A stretch of DNA of 64,000 nt. It comes from JBMOUD01 sp049319665 (GTDB lineage Bacteria > Pseudomonadota > Gammaproteobacteria > Enterobacterales > Enterobacteriaceae). Positions 9,071 through 18,006 of this stretch are shown one piece after another (position 1 is the first letter of the stretch; each line of letters opens with the position of its first letter). Where the stretch lies: the NCBI RefSeq assembly GCF_049319665.1, contig NZ_JBMOUD010000006.1:62001-126000 (forward strand). Direction: 5' to 3'. A model generated the notes under the pieces. It saw nothing but the letters and a program-made list of their open reading frames with translations. It was not told the DNA's origin and ran no database searches. The translations under genes and the position numbers were made by a program.

Positions 9071-9646
9071 TTATTCTGGAAGTGCCGCCAGCACTTCGGC
9101 GGTTGAACGCACGCGGCTGATTCGCGGGAAGATATATTTCACGCTAGCTTCGTGGTGGTCTGGGTGGCCGGCGCTGCAAGCATCTTCTGCCAGAACCAAC
9201 TGGTAGCCATGTTCCCAGGCGTTACGCGCGGTGGACTCTACGCCGATGTTGGTGGAAATACCGGTCAGTACGATAGTGGTGATGCCGCGACGACGCAGTT
9301 GCAGATCCAAGTCGGTGCCGAAGAATGCACCCCATTGGCGTTTGATAATGTTGATATCTTTATCAGTGACGTTCAACTGTTCTGGGAATTCCCACCAATT
9401 TTCTGGCAGCGCATGACCTGGGTTTGGTGCATCAACCGGTTGTTTCAACGCTTCAGCAAAATCAGCTGACCAGCCTACGCGTACTAAAAATACCGGCGCG
9501 CCTAATTTGTTAAAGCGAGCTTTCAGTTCGGTAGACCTGTCCAGGACTTGTTGCGCAGTATTCGGGCCACCGGCGTAAGGTAAGATACCTTTTTGCAGAT
9601 CGATTAATACGAGAGCGGTGGTTTTAGGATCGAGTTCAAGGGTCAT
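9071..9646 (-). CDS. yecD: Isochorismatase-like hydrolase YecD
   Basis: This 191-residue protein of the isochorismatase/cysteine hydrolase superfamily matches E. coli YecD: TTALVLIDLQKGILPYAGGP, FLVRVGWSADFAEALKQPVD, IKRQWGAFFGTDLDLQLRRRG and STNIGVESTARNAWE. The catalytic Asp (LIDLQ) and Lys (IKRQ) positions are kept, but the usual nucleophilic Cys is Gly (STNIGVES), as in isochorismatase itself and E. coli YecD. The activity is therefore unlikely to be a cysteine amidase. I start at the ATG at 9646 (MTLELDPKTT) to match the family. An ATG at 9661 is possible, and a longer 5' frame looks non-coding. Confidence 0.87.
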   Translation of the reverse strand: MTLELDPKTTALVLIDLQKGILPYAGGPNTAQQVLDRSTELKARFNKLGAPVFLVRVGWSADFAEALKQPVDAPNPGHALPENWWEFPEQLNVTDKDINIIKRQWGAFFGTDLDLQLRRRGITTIVLTGISTNIGVESTARNAWEHGYQLVLAEDACSAGHPDHHEASVKYIFPRISRVRSTAEVLAALPE

Positions 9647-9880
9647 TGCAGGCTCACTCATAATAGTAAAACGAGGCGACCAACGTGTCGTACGGACCGT
9701 TTGTTGAATAGCAGTCGTTGAATGGCAGTTGTTGGATAGCACAACCGCAGCCACGCTGGTCAGCAACAGAAGAGCTTCCAGTCTATGTCAAAGTTTTGCT
9801 GATTTTATTAATTATATTGTTAAATTATGTGTGAAATATCGATTCAGACAATTTCTCGCCGACCTGACGCTTGTTCGCAC

Positions 9881-9909
9881 TTATCCTATGGCAGAATTTC
9901 CTTTATAAT
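9881..9909 (+). promoter_or_regulatory. Predicted sigma-70 promoter of aspS
   Basis: A perfect TATAAT (9904-9909) is preceded at 17 bases by TTATCC (9881-9886). It would give a leader of nearly 200 bases before aspS. The leader can form small hairpins (for example CTTCCG ... CGGAAAG near 9934-9953). The 468-base gap holds no other gene that I can see. Confidence 0.55.
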
Positions 9910-10114
9910 GATTGCCTTTTTTCGCCCCGGAGGCTTCCGACAAATGCGGAAAGTCTGCTGATTGCTTGAAAACAAAGCAACGACGGGCCAGAAACCAATT
10001 ACAGCACCCATTTTCCGCTACGCCGCAGGGTACTTGCGGATAGGCGACTAGAGTAAATAACCGTTTCCTCGTGCCCGGCGTACTCGTTGGGGGAGGATAC
10101 AAAAGGATATCGTT

Positions 10115-11911
10115 ATGCGTACTGAATATTGTGGACGACTGAATGCGTCCAACGTGGGCCAGGAAGTGACATTGAGTGGTTGGGTTAACCGTCGCCGCGA
10201 TTTGGGTGGTTTGATCTTTATCGATATGCGTGACCGTGAAGGCATCGTTCAGGTGTTCTTCGATCCAGACCAGAGTGATGCTTTCGGCCTGGCATCAGAG
10301 TTGCGTAACGAATTCTGCATTCAAATCACCGGTACCGTGCGTGCTCGGCCAGAAAGCCAATTCAATAAAGATATGGCAACGGGTGAAGTCGAAGTGTTCG
10401 CCCATGCGTTGAACATTATTAACCGTTCTGAGCCATTGCCGCTGGACTCCAACCACAGCAATACCGAAGAAGCGCGTCTGAAATATCGCTATCTGGACTT
10501 GCGTCGTCCTGAAATGGCTAACCGCCTTAAGGCGCGTGCAAAAATCACCAGTTTTGTGCGTCGTTTCATGGATAGCAACGAGTTCCTCGACATTGAAACC
10601 CCAATGTTGACTAAAGCCACGCCAGAAGGTGCGCGTGACTATTTGGTACCGAGTCGTGTGCATAAAGGTAAATTCTACGCGTTGCCACAGTCTCCACAGC
10701 TGTTTAAACAGCTGCTGATGATGTCTGGTTTTGATCGCTACTATCAAATTGTTAAATGCTTCCGCGACGAAGATTTACGTGCTGACCGTCAGCCAGAATT
10801 CACCCAGATCGACGTGGAAACCTCTTTCATGTCGGCTGAACAAGTCCGTGAACTGATGGAAAAAATGGTTCGTGAACTGTGGCTGGAAGTGAAGGGTGTT
10901 GATCTGGGCGATTTCCCTAGCATGACCTATGCCGAAGCCATGCGTCGTTTCGGTTCTGACAAACCAGACCTGCGTAACCCGATGGAGTTGGTTGACGTTG
11001 CGGACTTGGTTAAAGACATCGATTTCAAAGTATTTGCCGATCCTGCCAACGATCCGAAAGGCCGCGTTGCTGCGCTGCGTGTACCGGGTGGTGCACAGCT
11101 GAGCCGTAAACAGATTGACGAATACGCTAAATTCATTGAAATTTACGGCGCGCGCGGTCTGGCTTATATCAAAGTCAACGAAGTGGCGAAAGGTTTGGAA
11201 GGTATCCAAAGCCCGGTTGCTAAGTTCCTGAGTGCAGAGATGTTGTCTGCATTGATCGAACGCACTGCGGCACAAGATGGCGATATGCTGTTCTTCGGCG
11301 CGGCAAGTGCCAAGATTGTTACTGATGCGCTGGGTGCGCTGCGTCTGAAAGTCGGCCGTGACTTGGGTATTACGCAAGAGAAGAGCTGGCAACCGCTGTG
11401 GGTAATTGACTTCCCAATGTTTGAAGACACCGACGAAGGTGGCTTGAGCGCGATGCACCATCCATTTACTGCGCCGAAAGAGATGACTGCGCAAGAATTG
11501 GGTGCTAATCCGGTATCTGCGATTGCTAACGCCTACGATATGGTCATCAACGGCTATGAAGTTGGCGGCGGTTCAGTGCGTATTCACCGCAGCGAAATGC
11601 AGCAGACTGTGTTCGGTATTCTGGGTATTAATGAACAAGAGCAGCGCGAGAAGTTTGGCTTCCTGCTTGACGCGCTGAAATACGGTACGCCTCCGCATGC
11701 TGGCCTGGCCTTCGGTCTGGACCGTCTGGTAATGCTGTTGACCGGCACAGAAAATATTCGTGACGTTATCGCATTCCCTAAAACCACGGCTGCAGCTTGT
11801 TTGATGACCGAAGCGCCAAGCTTCGCAAATCCTGCTTCGTTGCAAGAGCTGGGTATTCAGGTTGTGGCGAAGAAAGATGCGAGCAACGACACAAATACTG
11901 AGAGTAACTAA
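10115..11911 (+). CDS. aspS: Aspartyl-tRNA synthetase
   Basis: Class II synthetase charging tRNA-Asp. The 598-residue protein has the N-terminal OB anticodon-binding domain (SGWVNRRRDLGGLIFIDMRD, residues 21-40) and motif 2 (FRDEDLRADRQPEFTQ, near 217). It also has the bacterial GAD insertion domain (around 290-420) and motif 3 (GLAFGLDRLVMLL, near 531). It is the bacterial-type, tRNA-Asp-specific form. The ATG is preceded by AAAAGGATATC. The TAATG overlap at the 3' end couples it to nudB, as in other enterobacteria. Confidence 0.97.
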   Translation: MRTEYCGRLNASNVGQEVTLSGWVNRRRDLGGLIFIDMRDREGIVQVFFDPDQSDAFGLASELRNEFCIQITGTVRARPESQFNKDMATGEVEVFAHALNIINRSEPLPLDSNHSNTEEARLKYRYLDLRRPEMANRLKARAKITSFVRRFMDSNEFLDIETPMLTKATPEGARDYLVPSRVHKGKFYALPQSPQLFKQLLMMSGFDRYYQIVKCFRDEDLRADRQPEFTQIDVETSFMSAEQVRELMEKMVRELWLEVKGVDLGDFPSMTYAEAMRRFGSDKPDLRNPMELVDVADLVKDIDFKVFADPANDPKGRVAALRVPGGAQLSRKQIDEYAKFIEIYGARGLAYIKVNEVAKGLEGIQSPVAKFLSAEMLSALIERTAAQDGDMLFFGAASAKIVTDALGALRLKVGRDLGITQEKSWQPLWVIDFPMFEDTDEGGLSAMHHPFTAPKEMTAQELGANPVSAIANAYDMVINGYEVGGGSVRIHRSEMQQTVFGILGINEQEQREKFGFLLDALKYGTPPHAGLAFGLDRLVMLLTGTENIRDVIAFPKTTAAACLMTEAPSFANPASLQELGIQVVAKKDASNDTNTESN

Positions 11912-12348
11912 TGAGCCATAAGCGTCCTGAGTCGATACTGGTTGTTATCTTTGCCAGCAATAGCGGCAGGGTGCTGATGCTCCAGCGGCGTGACGATACC
12001 GAATTCTGGCAGTCAGTGACTGGCAGCCTGGAAGAAGGAGAGTCACCCGCGCAAACCGCGCAACGTGAAGTGATGGAGGAGGTCGGTATTGATATCGCCG
12101 GCGAAAACCTCAAACTTGAAGATTGCCAGCGTTGCGTTGAGTTTGAACTGTTTGCGCATTTGCGTCACCGTTATGCGCCAGGAGTAACGCGTAATAAGGA
12201 ACATTGGTTCTTTTTGGCGTTACCTGAAGAACGTGATGTTGTCCTTACTGAACATCACGTTTTCCGTTGGTTGGATAAGGCGGCTGCGGCAGCCTTGACG
12301 AAATCGCCAAGTAATCAACAGGCGATTGAAGAATTTGTTATTTTTTAA
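11911..12348 (+). CDS. nudB: Dihydroneopterin triphosphate diphosphatase (Nudix)
   Basis: NudB removes pyrophosphate from dihydroneopterin triphosphate in folate synthesis. The Nudix box is complete: GSLEEGE, then REVMEEVG at residues about 37-59. PESILVVIFA at the start and EHHVFRWLD near the end match the family. The start codon shares its A with the aspS stop. Its location between aspS and yebC is the usual enterobacterial order. Confidence 0.93.
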   Translation: MSHKRPESILVVIFASNSGRVLMLQRRDDTEFWQSVTGSLEEGESPAQTAQREVMEEVGIDIAGENLKLEDCQRCVEFELFAHLRHRYAPGVTRNKEHWFFLALPEERDVVLTEHHVFRWLDKAAAAALTKSPSNQQAIEEFVIF

Positions 12349-12406
12349 TAATTACCCAACAAGTTTCGAATAGTTTCAGCCTGTATATAGGCTTTTGGAG
12401 ATAGAT

Positions 12407-13150
12407 ATGGCAGGTCATAGTAAATGGGCCAACACAAAACACCGCAAAGCAGCACAAGATTCAAAACGCGGTAAAATTTTCACTAAAATTATTCGCGAGC
12501 TGGTAACAGCGGCCAAACTTGGTGGCGGTGATCCAGGTTCAAACCCACGTCTGCGTGCTGCGATTGATAAAGCGCTGTCTAACAACATGACGCGTGATAC
12601 CTTGAACCGTGCCGTTGCTCGTGGTGTGGGCGGCGATGATGATACCAATATGGAAACCATCATCTATGAAGGATACGGTCCAGGCGGTACAGCGGTAATG
12701 GTTGAGTGCTTGAGTGACAACCGTAACCGTACCGTATCTGAAGTGCGCCATGCCTTCACTAAAACCGGTGGCAACCTGGGAACGGATGGTTCAGTTTCTT
12801 ACCTGTTTGCCAAAAAAGGCGTGATCACTTTCGCACCTGGCCAGGATGAAGACACAGTAATGGAAGCGGCGCTGGAAGCGGGTGCTGAAGACATTCTGTC
12901 CTACGATGATGGCGCCATTGATGTCTTTACCGCGTGGGAAAACCTGGGCGAAGTGAAAGATGCACTGCAAGCCGCCGGTTTTGTTGCCGACGCTGCAGAA
13001 GTGTCAATGATCCCTTCGACCAAAGCAGATATGGATGCAGAAACTGCACCAAAACTGCTGCGTCTGATCGACATGCTGGAAGATTGTGATGATGTGCAGG
13101 AGGTTTACCACAACGGTGAAATCTCCGACGAGATCGCAGAAACTCTGTGA
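12407..13150 (+). CDS. yebC: YebC/PmpR family protein
   Basis: The 247-residue protein begins MAGHSKWANTKHRKAAQDSK, the family signature, and continues with KIFTKIIRELV and GGDPGSNPRLRAAIDKA. The three-domain YebC family has been described as DNA-binding regulators and, more recently, as a factor helping ribosomes through difficult proline stretches; the sequence does not decide between them. I chose the ATG at 12407, with TTGGAG 7 bases upstream, over an in-frame TTG at 12395. It lies just before ruvC, as in most gamma-proteobacteria. Confidence 0.95.
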   Translation: MAGHSKWANTKHRKAAQDSKRGKIFTKIIRELVTAAKLGGGDPGSNPRLRAAIDKALSNNMTRDTLNRAVARGVGGDDDTNMETIIYEGYGPGGTAVMVECLSDNRNRTVSEVRHAFTKTGGNLGTDGSVSYLFAKKGVITFAPGQDEDTVMEAALEAGAEDILSYDDGAIDVFTAWENLGEVKDALQAAGFVADAAEVSMIPSTKADMDAETAPKLLRLIDMLEDCDDVQEVYHNGEISDEIAETL

Positions 13151-13280
13151 TTTTTTTCTCAGCCGGTAGCGCGACAACAGGCTCGCGTTATCGGCTGGAT
13201 ATCCGCTTTCCCCTTAGCGGGTTATACTCTTCTCTTCGTTGGCCCTCTTTTAATCCGATATCACAAGGTATTGATAAGCT

Positions 13281-13802
13281 ATGGCTATAATTCTGGGTAT
13301 CGACCCCGGTTCACGCATTACCGGCTATGGCATTATTCGCCAACAGGGTAGACAACTCAGTTATCTTGGCAGCGGCTGTATTCGCACTGGTGTTGATGAT
13401 ATGCCAACGCGGCTTAAGCTGATTTATGCCGGTGTGTCGGAAATTATTACTCAGTTTCAGCCGGATTTTTTTGCTATTGAATCGGTATTCATGGCGAAAA
13501 ATGCCGACTCAGCATTAAAACTCGGACAGGCGCGCGGTGTGGCTATCGTCGCGGCGGTCAATCAGGATTTGCCGGTCTTTGAATATGCGGCAAGGCAGGT
13601 TAAACAAACCGTAGTGGGTAGCGGCGCGGCAGAAAAATCGCAGGTACAGCATATGGTGCGCTCATTATTAAAACTGCCTGCCAACCCTCAGGCCGACGCC
13701 GCCGACGCCTTGGCAATTGCCATCACGCATTGCCATGTCAGCCAAAATGCTGTGCGTTTAGGCAGCGATAAACTTTTGCTCTCCAGAGGGCGCCTGCGAT
13801 AG
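13281..13802 (+). CDS. ruvC: Holliday junction resolvase RuvC
   Basis: RuvC cuts Holliday junctions symmetrically, working with RuvAB. At 173 residues it matches E. coli. Acidic catalytic residues are visible in ILGIDPGSRITGYG (D8), in FAIESVF (E near 68) and in ADAADALAIAITH (near 139-142). It is separated from yebC by 130 bases with its own likely promoter. The ruvAB LexA box follows directly after its stop, so ruvC is probably outside the SOS unit, as in E. coli. Confidence 0.97.
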   Translation: MAIILGIDPGSRITGYGIIRQQGRQLSYLGSGCIRTGVDDMPTRLKLIYAGVSEIITQFQPDFFAIESVFMAKNADSALKLGQARGVAIVAAVNQDLPVFEYAARQVKQTVVGSGAAEKSQVQHMVRSLLKLPANPQADAADALAIAITHCHVSQNAVRLGSDKLLLSRGRLR

Positions 13803-13807
13803 CGATA

Positions 13808-13827
13808 GGCTGGATATTCATCCAGCT
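13808..13827 (+). promoter_or_regulatory. LexA (SOS) box of ruvAB
   Basis: GGCTGGATATTCATCCAGCT contains the CTG-N10-CAG core and is a near-perfect palindrome, almost the same as the known E. coli ruvA box. A candidate -10, TATAAC, lies at 13838-13843. It is located 5 bases after the ruvC stop. Confidence 0.88.
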
Positions 13828-13905
13828 AAATTTATGTTATAACGCTTGCGATATTATACGTAACAGTTTTATTCCGAAGAACTCAACCTGGAAAGGAAGG
13901 TGAAT

Positions 13906-14520
13906 GTGATTGGTCGTCTCAGAGGCATTATTCTGGAAAAACAGCCGCCGCTAGTGCTGTTGGAAACCAACGGCGTCGGTTATGAAGTGCATATGCCGAT
14001 GACCTGTTTTTATGAGCTGCCAGAACTCGGTCAGGAAGCGATCATTTTCACCCAGTTTATCGTGCGCGAAGACGCGCAACTGTTATATGGCTTTAATGAT
14101 AAGCAGGAGCGAGCGCTGTTCCGTGAGCTGATTAAAGTTAACGGCGTTGGGCCAAAGCTGGCTTTAGCGATCCTTTCTGGTATGTCGGCACAACAATTTG
14201 TCAGCGCGGTAGAGAAAGAAGAAATTACCACCCTGATTAAACTGCCGGGCGTGGGTAAAAAGACGGCCGAGCGTTTAGTGGTCGAAATGAAAGACCGATT
14301 CAAAGGCTTGAATGGCGACTTGTTCAATCAAGTAAGCGATATTTCGCTGCCAGCGGCCAGCGCCAAAGCGGCGGAATCTGACGCCGAAGGTGAAGCCGTA
14401 TCTGCGCTGATTTCTTTAGGTTATAAACCACCGGAAGCTAGCCGCATGATCAGCAAAATAGCCAAACCGGGTGCCGATTGTGAAACCCTGATCCGTGATG
14501 CGCTGCGCGCTGCGCTCTGA
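13906..14520 (+). CDS. ruvA: Holliday junction branch migration subunit RuvA
   Basis: RuvA binds four-way junctions as a tetramer and loads the RuvB motor. The protein has the N-terminal OB domain (MIGRLRGIILEKQPP), two helix-hairpin-helix motifs (VNGVGPKLALAIL and LPGVGKKTAERL) and a C-terminal RuvB-binding domain (EAVSALISLGYKPPEA). I place the start at the GTG at 13906, preceded by GGAAGG, giving 204 residues; a GTG two codons earlier overlaps the binding site. It is in an operon with ruvB, 8 bases apart, under the LexA box. Confidence 0.95.
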   Translation: MIGRLRGIILEKQPPLVLLETNGVGYEVHMPMTCFYELPELGQEAIIFTQFIVREDAQLLYGFNDKQERALFRELIKVNGVGPKLALAILSGMSAQQFVSAVEKEEITTLIKLPGVGKKTAERLVVEMKDRFKGLNGDLFNQVSDISLPAASAKAAESDAEGEAVSALISLGYKPPEASRMISKIAKPGADCETLIRDALRAAL

Positions 14521-14528
14521 GGTAACTG

Positions 14529-15545
14529 ATGATAGAAGCTGACCGTCTTATTTCCCCTGGCATTATTAGCGAAGAGGAAGTGATTGATCGCGCGATCCGT
14601 CCCAAGCTGTTATCCGAATATGTCGGTCAGCCGCATGTGCGTTCGCAAATGGAGATCTTCATTCAGGCAGCCAAACAGCGTGGCGACGCGCTGGACCATT
14701 TGCTGATATTTGGTCCGCCGGGACTGGGGAAAACGACGCTGGCCAATATCGTCGCCAACGAGATGGGCGTGAATCTCCGTACGACCTCCGGTCCGGTGCT
14801 TGAGAAAGCCGGGGATTTGGCAGCCATGCTGACGAACCTTGAACCTCATGATGTGCTGTTTATTGATGAGATCCACCGCTTGTCTCCGGTCGTTGAAGAA
14901 GTGCTGTATCCGGCGATGGAAGATTACCAACTGGATATCATGATTGGCGAAGGGCCGGCTGCACGCTCTATCAAACTGGATTTGCCGCCGTTCACCTTGG
15001 TTGGTGCGACGACGCGAGCAGGCTCTTTAACCTCTCCACTGCGCGACCGTTTTGGCATTGTGCAACGCCTTGAGTTTTATCAAGTCGCCGATCTACAACA
15101 TATCGTGGGACGCAGTGCAGCCTGCCTGGGACTGGAATTATCGCAAGAGGGCGCGCACCAAATCGCCCGTCGCTCGCGTGGTACCCCGCGTATTGCCAAC
15201 CGCCTGCTGCGTCGAGTGCGAGATTTCGCCGAAGTAAAAAGTGACGGTACTATCAACGAAGACATTGCGTGCGGCGCACTGGACATGCTCGATGTCGACG
15301 CAGAAGGCTTTGACTACATGGACCGCAAGCTATTACTGGCGATCATTGATAAATTCACCGGCGGCCCGGTCGGTCTTGATAACCTGGCAGCGGCGATTGG
15401 TGAAGAACGCGAAACCATCGAGGATGTCATTGAGCCTTTCCTGATTCAGCAAGGATTCATCCAGAGGACGCCGCGCGGACGTATGGCGACCAATCATGCT
15501 TATAAGCATTTTGGTATCACAAGGGATGACGTGGAAACACGTTAG
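14529..15545 (+). CDS. ruvB: Holliday junction branch migration ATPase RuvB
   Basis: A hexameric AAA+ motor that pumps DNA through the RuvA complex. It has Walker A GPPGLGKTT near residue 62, Walker B FIDEIHRL near 113, sensor I GATTRAG near 160, the arginine-finger region SPLRDRFG near 170 and the C-terminal winged helix (GFIQRTPRGRMATNHAY). The 338-residue length is normal. Unusually, the stop codon is followed within 4 bases by the hairpin end of the inverted repeat element A described separately. Confidence 0.97.
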   Translation: MIEADRLISPGIISEEEVIDRAIRPKLLSEYVGQPHVRSQMEIFIQAAKQRGDALDHLLIFGPPGLGKTTLANIVANEMGVNLRTTSGPVLEKAGDLAAMLTNLEPHDVLFIDEIHRLSPVVEEVLYPAMEDYQLDIMIGEGPAARSIKLDLPPFTLVGATTRAGSLTSPLRDRFGIVQRLEFYQVADLQHIVGRSAACLGLELSQEGAHQIARRSRGTPRIANRLLRRVRDFAEVKSDGTINEDIACGALDMLDVDAEGFDYMDRKLLLAIIDKFTGGPVGLDNLAAAIGEERETIEDVIEPFLIQQGFIQRTPRGRMATNHAYKHFGITRDDVETR

Positions 15546-15546
15546 G

Positions 15547-15905
15547 TTTTGGTTTTTTGGAAAAACCAGCTAAATGTGCGTTTTGGGAAAACGCGTAAGG
15601 TTGATGGGGCATGGCAAGGATAGTGAATGTTTCGGTTTCCAAATTACAGTGTCCAATATGGCCTTCGCGCCGAAACCGAGCAAAGGGATGTAGGGCGCAT
15701 CCCTTTGCAATCCCGCGCCTATTCAAACATTTACCCTGAGTCAAGTGGCAGCCATGTTTCAGGTACTTCCGTGATAGGCGCAAATGCCTCTGCTCCGCAG
15801 TGCCTTCAGTCGGGATTCGGACTCGCTCAATAAACACTTCGCGATTTCTCACCACTCCTTCAGCGCCATTTCGAGCGCGCCCCGCTGGCTTTTTTAACGT
15901 CAAAA
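15547..15905 (-). repeat. Intergenic repeat element, copy A (inverted)
   Basis: Read on the minus strand this segment follows copies B-D in the same order: TTGACGTTAAAAA, a GCGC-CTC-AAATG core start, TTTGCGC-TATCACGGAA, CTGAAACATGG, GGCGCGGGATT, a hairpin, and CACTGTAATTT-GAAACCGAAACATTCACT. The hairpins are at 15680-15708 (11-bp stem GCAAAGGGATG/CATCCCTTTGC), 15578-15594 (GCGTTTT/AAAACGC) and 15550-15568 (TGGTTTTT/AAAAACCA). The last begins 4 bases after the ruvB stop and may also terminate that operon. This is the most diverged copy. The open frame across it (15517-15909 minus) is probably not a gene. Confidence 0.75.
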
Positions 15906-15929
15906 GCAAAAACTGCCTTTGTCTTTGAA

Positions 15930-16246
15930 CTTGACCTTAAAAGCCGCCAAGCGCACTCAAAATGCCACCGGTGCAGTGGTGAAAGACAATAGATTTATCG
16001 TTGGCTTGAACCCGGAGGCGGGGAGCCTGGAAGGCTGGCATTTGCGCTATCACGGAACCCGCTGAAACATGGCTTCCACTGGATGCTGAGTTGAAGTATC
16101 AAAAAAGGCGCGGGATTCTTAAGGGTAGCGCGCTACCCTTATGGCGGCTTTGGCTGCAGTGCCAAATTAAACACTGCATTTGAAAAGCCGAAATATTCAC
16201 TGTTCTTTTATTATAAAAATCCCCGCGTTGATTCGAACGTTACCTG
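15930..16246 (+). repeat. Intergenic repeat element, copy B (3'-truncated, tandem with C)
   Basis: The core beginning GCGCACTCAAAATGCC at 15951 matches copy C for about 130 bases with only one or two changes. Then comes a 20-bp perfect palindrome AAGGGTAGCG/CGCTACCCTT (16121-16140), CACTGCATTTGAAAAGCCGAA, and a small hairpin CGTTgattcgAACG (16226-16239). It ends abruptly at the start of copy C, without the third hairpin of the other copies. Core-to-core distance to C is 296 bases. Confidence 0.85.
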
Positions 16247-16585
16247 GCGCACTCAAAATGCCACCGGTGCAGTGGTGAAAGACAATAGATTTATCATTGG
16301 CTTGAACCCGGAGGCGGGGAGCCTGGAAGGCTGGCATTTGCGCTATCACGGAACCCGCTGAAACATGGCTTCCACCGGACTGGATGTTAATGCTTGAAAA
16401 GGCGGGGGATTTTCAAGGGTGGCGCCACCCACCCTTGAAGCGGTTCAAGCTGAAATGTCACATTGAACACTGCATTTAAAGAACCGAAAATTACACTGCT
16501 CTATTATTATTATAAAAATCCCGGCGTTGATTCCAACGCCATTCCCCGGCGAGTTGGGGGGACGCATCCCCCCAAAAAAACTCAC
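16247..16585 (+). repeat. Intergenic repeat element, copy C
   Basis: This copy directly follows B in the same orientation. Hairpins: 16412-16439 (TTCAAGGGTGG paired with CCACCCTTGAA, written with its loop CGCCAC), 16523-16540 (GGCGTTgattccAACGCC) and 16554-16575 (TTGGGGGG/CCCCCCAA). The last lies 10 bases beyond the stop of the minus-strand hydrolase gene. It is therefore the 3' untranslated region of that gene, read antisense. Confidence 0.85.
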
Positions 16586-17719
16586 CTACTTAATGACATT
16601 ATAAATTGATCGGTCCCCCAGATAATCGGCGGTTAACCCTGCTGCTGGTGAATATTGGCCGCCTTTAATTGATGAGAAATTGGTGCCTTTGCTGCCTAGA
16701 GAAACGTAGCGTTCGCCTTTGTCATTCTCAGTGACGACGGTGTAAGAGTTGCTCTGCATTTTGGTGTAAAGCGCCGCGTTCTTTTTCACCGCTTCATGCA
16801 GCTGTACCAGTTGACCGTCGTTCTGAGCCAGTTTTTTATCTTGGTTTACGCCCCATCGGGTTAGGCAGACTTCAGCAAAATGACGCACGATCATACCTGG
16901 TTCAAACAGTACTTTACCGCTGCCGGAACCATCCGCAGAGGCGTTGCCTACCAGCGTGCCGTGACGTCCACGCATTGGATAAATATGCGCAACGGTGGAT
17001 TTATCCATGATAGGGATGACACAAGAGAAGCCTTTTGAACGTTCATCTTGCGCATAGAACGCAACATACTCTTTGACATTCGGGCCCAACGTGACTTTGT
17101 CATTTTGGAAATTTAATGGGCCTGGAACTGGGTCGATGGCAAAGATATTCACCGGAATATTTTTTAATGCCGGGTCAGCCAGCATGGCATTCGCTAGCAT
17201 ATGACAACTGACACCGCCGCGGCTCCAGCCAACCAGGTTAACCCGGGTCGGAATGATGCCATCCTTGCGGAACATTTTGATGATCTGCTGCTGCAATTGC
17301 TGTTGGGTTACTTTTTTGGTGCCGTAATCATAGTGACGCCAGAAGAATGAACCTGTGACTTCAACATCCTGAATAGGGATCCCGGCTTTTTTCAGCTGGT
17401 TGTATTGTTCCTCAGTCAGTTTCTCACGCTGCCAATCAACATTGCCCTTCATGATCTGCATGGCATGTTGGATATTTTCTTTCCAGCCCATGCCAAACAG
17501 GTTGCCAGTCCAGTCGTAATGCTCACCGCTTTTCACCCACAGCTCATCGTCTTGCAAATTACCGCTGCCCGGGCCATCGATGACAACCCATTCTGCAAAC
17601 TCACGACCTAAGTTATTGTTTGCCAGCGTTGAAACTAATTCACCGTTCCAATAGTTCGGGTTTGAGCTATCAAACTTGCTAGATCCGGTACCGCAGAAGT
17701 AAATCGTTAAAGTAGTCAT
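16586..17719 (-). CDS. Alpha/beta hydrolase with GWSRGG nucleophile elbow (DUF2235/Tle1-like lipase?)
   Basis: This 377-residue protein has no signal peptide. It starts TTLTIYFCGTGSSKF, a beta-strand-plus-loop typical of DUF2235-like hydrolases. The nucleophile elbow is GWSRGG (164-169, Ser166), with a likely acid in FAIDPVPGP (Asp196) and a likely base in RGRHGTLVG (His253), a plausible Ser-Asp-His triad. This resembles phospholipase-type T6SS (Tle1) and type IV effectors, but I cannot show membership. The start is ATG with GAGAG upstream. It stands alone, with AT-rich DNA upstream and repeat copies C and D as direct repeats on both sides, which suggests a mobile or acquired cassette. An esterase acting on host or competitor lipids is the simplest guess; the substrate is unknown. 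Confidence 0.65.
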   Translation of the reverse strand: MTTLTIYFCGTGSSKFDSSNPNYWNGELVSTLANNNLGREFAEWVVIDGPGSGNLQDDELWVKSGEHYDWTGNLFGMGWKENIQHAMQIMKGNVDWQREKLTEEQYNQLKKAGIPIQDVEVTGSFFWRHYDYGTKKVTQQQLQQQIIKMFRKDGIIPTRVNLVGWSRGGVSCHMLANAMLADPALKNIPVNIFAIDPVPGPLNFQNDKVTLGPNVKEYVAFYAQDERSKGFSCVIPIMDKSTVAHIYPMRGRHGTLVGNASADGSGSGKVLFEPGMIVRHFAEVCLTRWGVNQDKKLAQNDGQLVQLHEAVKKNAALYTKMQSNSYTVVTENDKGERYVSLGSKGTNFSSIKGGQYSPAAGLTADYLGDRSIYNVIK

Positions 17720-18006
17720 AAAAGTCTCTCAAAAAAATAAATAAAAAGGTTTTTGTTTTATACACATAGAGCGTCTTAGATGCGCCGTGTGCATAGGCAG
17801 TAACTTAAATGTTAGAAATTGTAAGATCAAGAAATATTTTGTGTTTAAAACATATTATTTGTTTTGAAAATGCGTAATTATTACTAACTAATTGAAATTA
17901 AAATTAATAAATAATTTAAATTATGCACTTGGAACATATTTAGTGGTGTTCTTGAGTGGAGGGAGGTGGATAAAAACCGATAACGTGCAGAGTAAGCGTC
18001 TTTTTT
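17720..18006. other. AT-rich upstream region of the hydrolase gene
   Basis: No coding sequence is visible. The stretch 17800-17940 is strongly AT-rich with A/T tracts and should hold the hydrolase promoter (minus strand). Its base composition contrasts with the repeat copies on either side. Confidence 0.55.

Noticed and set aside
10775..11494. 239-codon minus-strand frame inside aspS
   Set aside because: Antisense shadow of aspS; the product is repetitive in His/Phe as expected from the opposite strand.
15517..15909. 130-codon minus-strand frame beside ruvB
   Set aside because: It lies almost wholly inside repeat copy A, has no convincing start context and overlaps the ruvB 3' end; other copies of the repeat do not keep the frame.
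16554..16575. Hairpin 3 of repeat copy C as a simple terminator of the hydrolase gene
   Set aside because: On the minus strand the stem is preceded, not followed, by the T-run, so it is better read as part of the repeat element.
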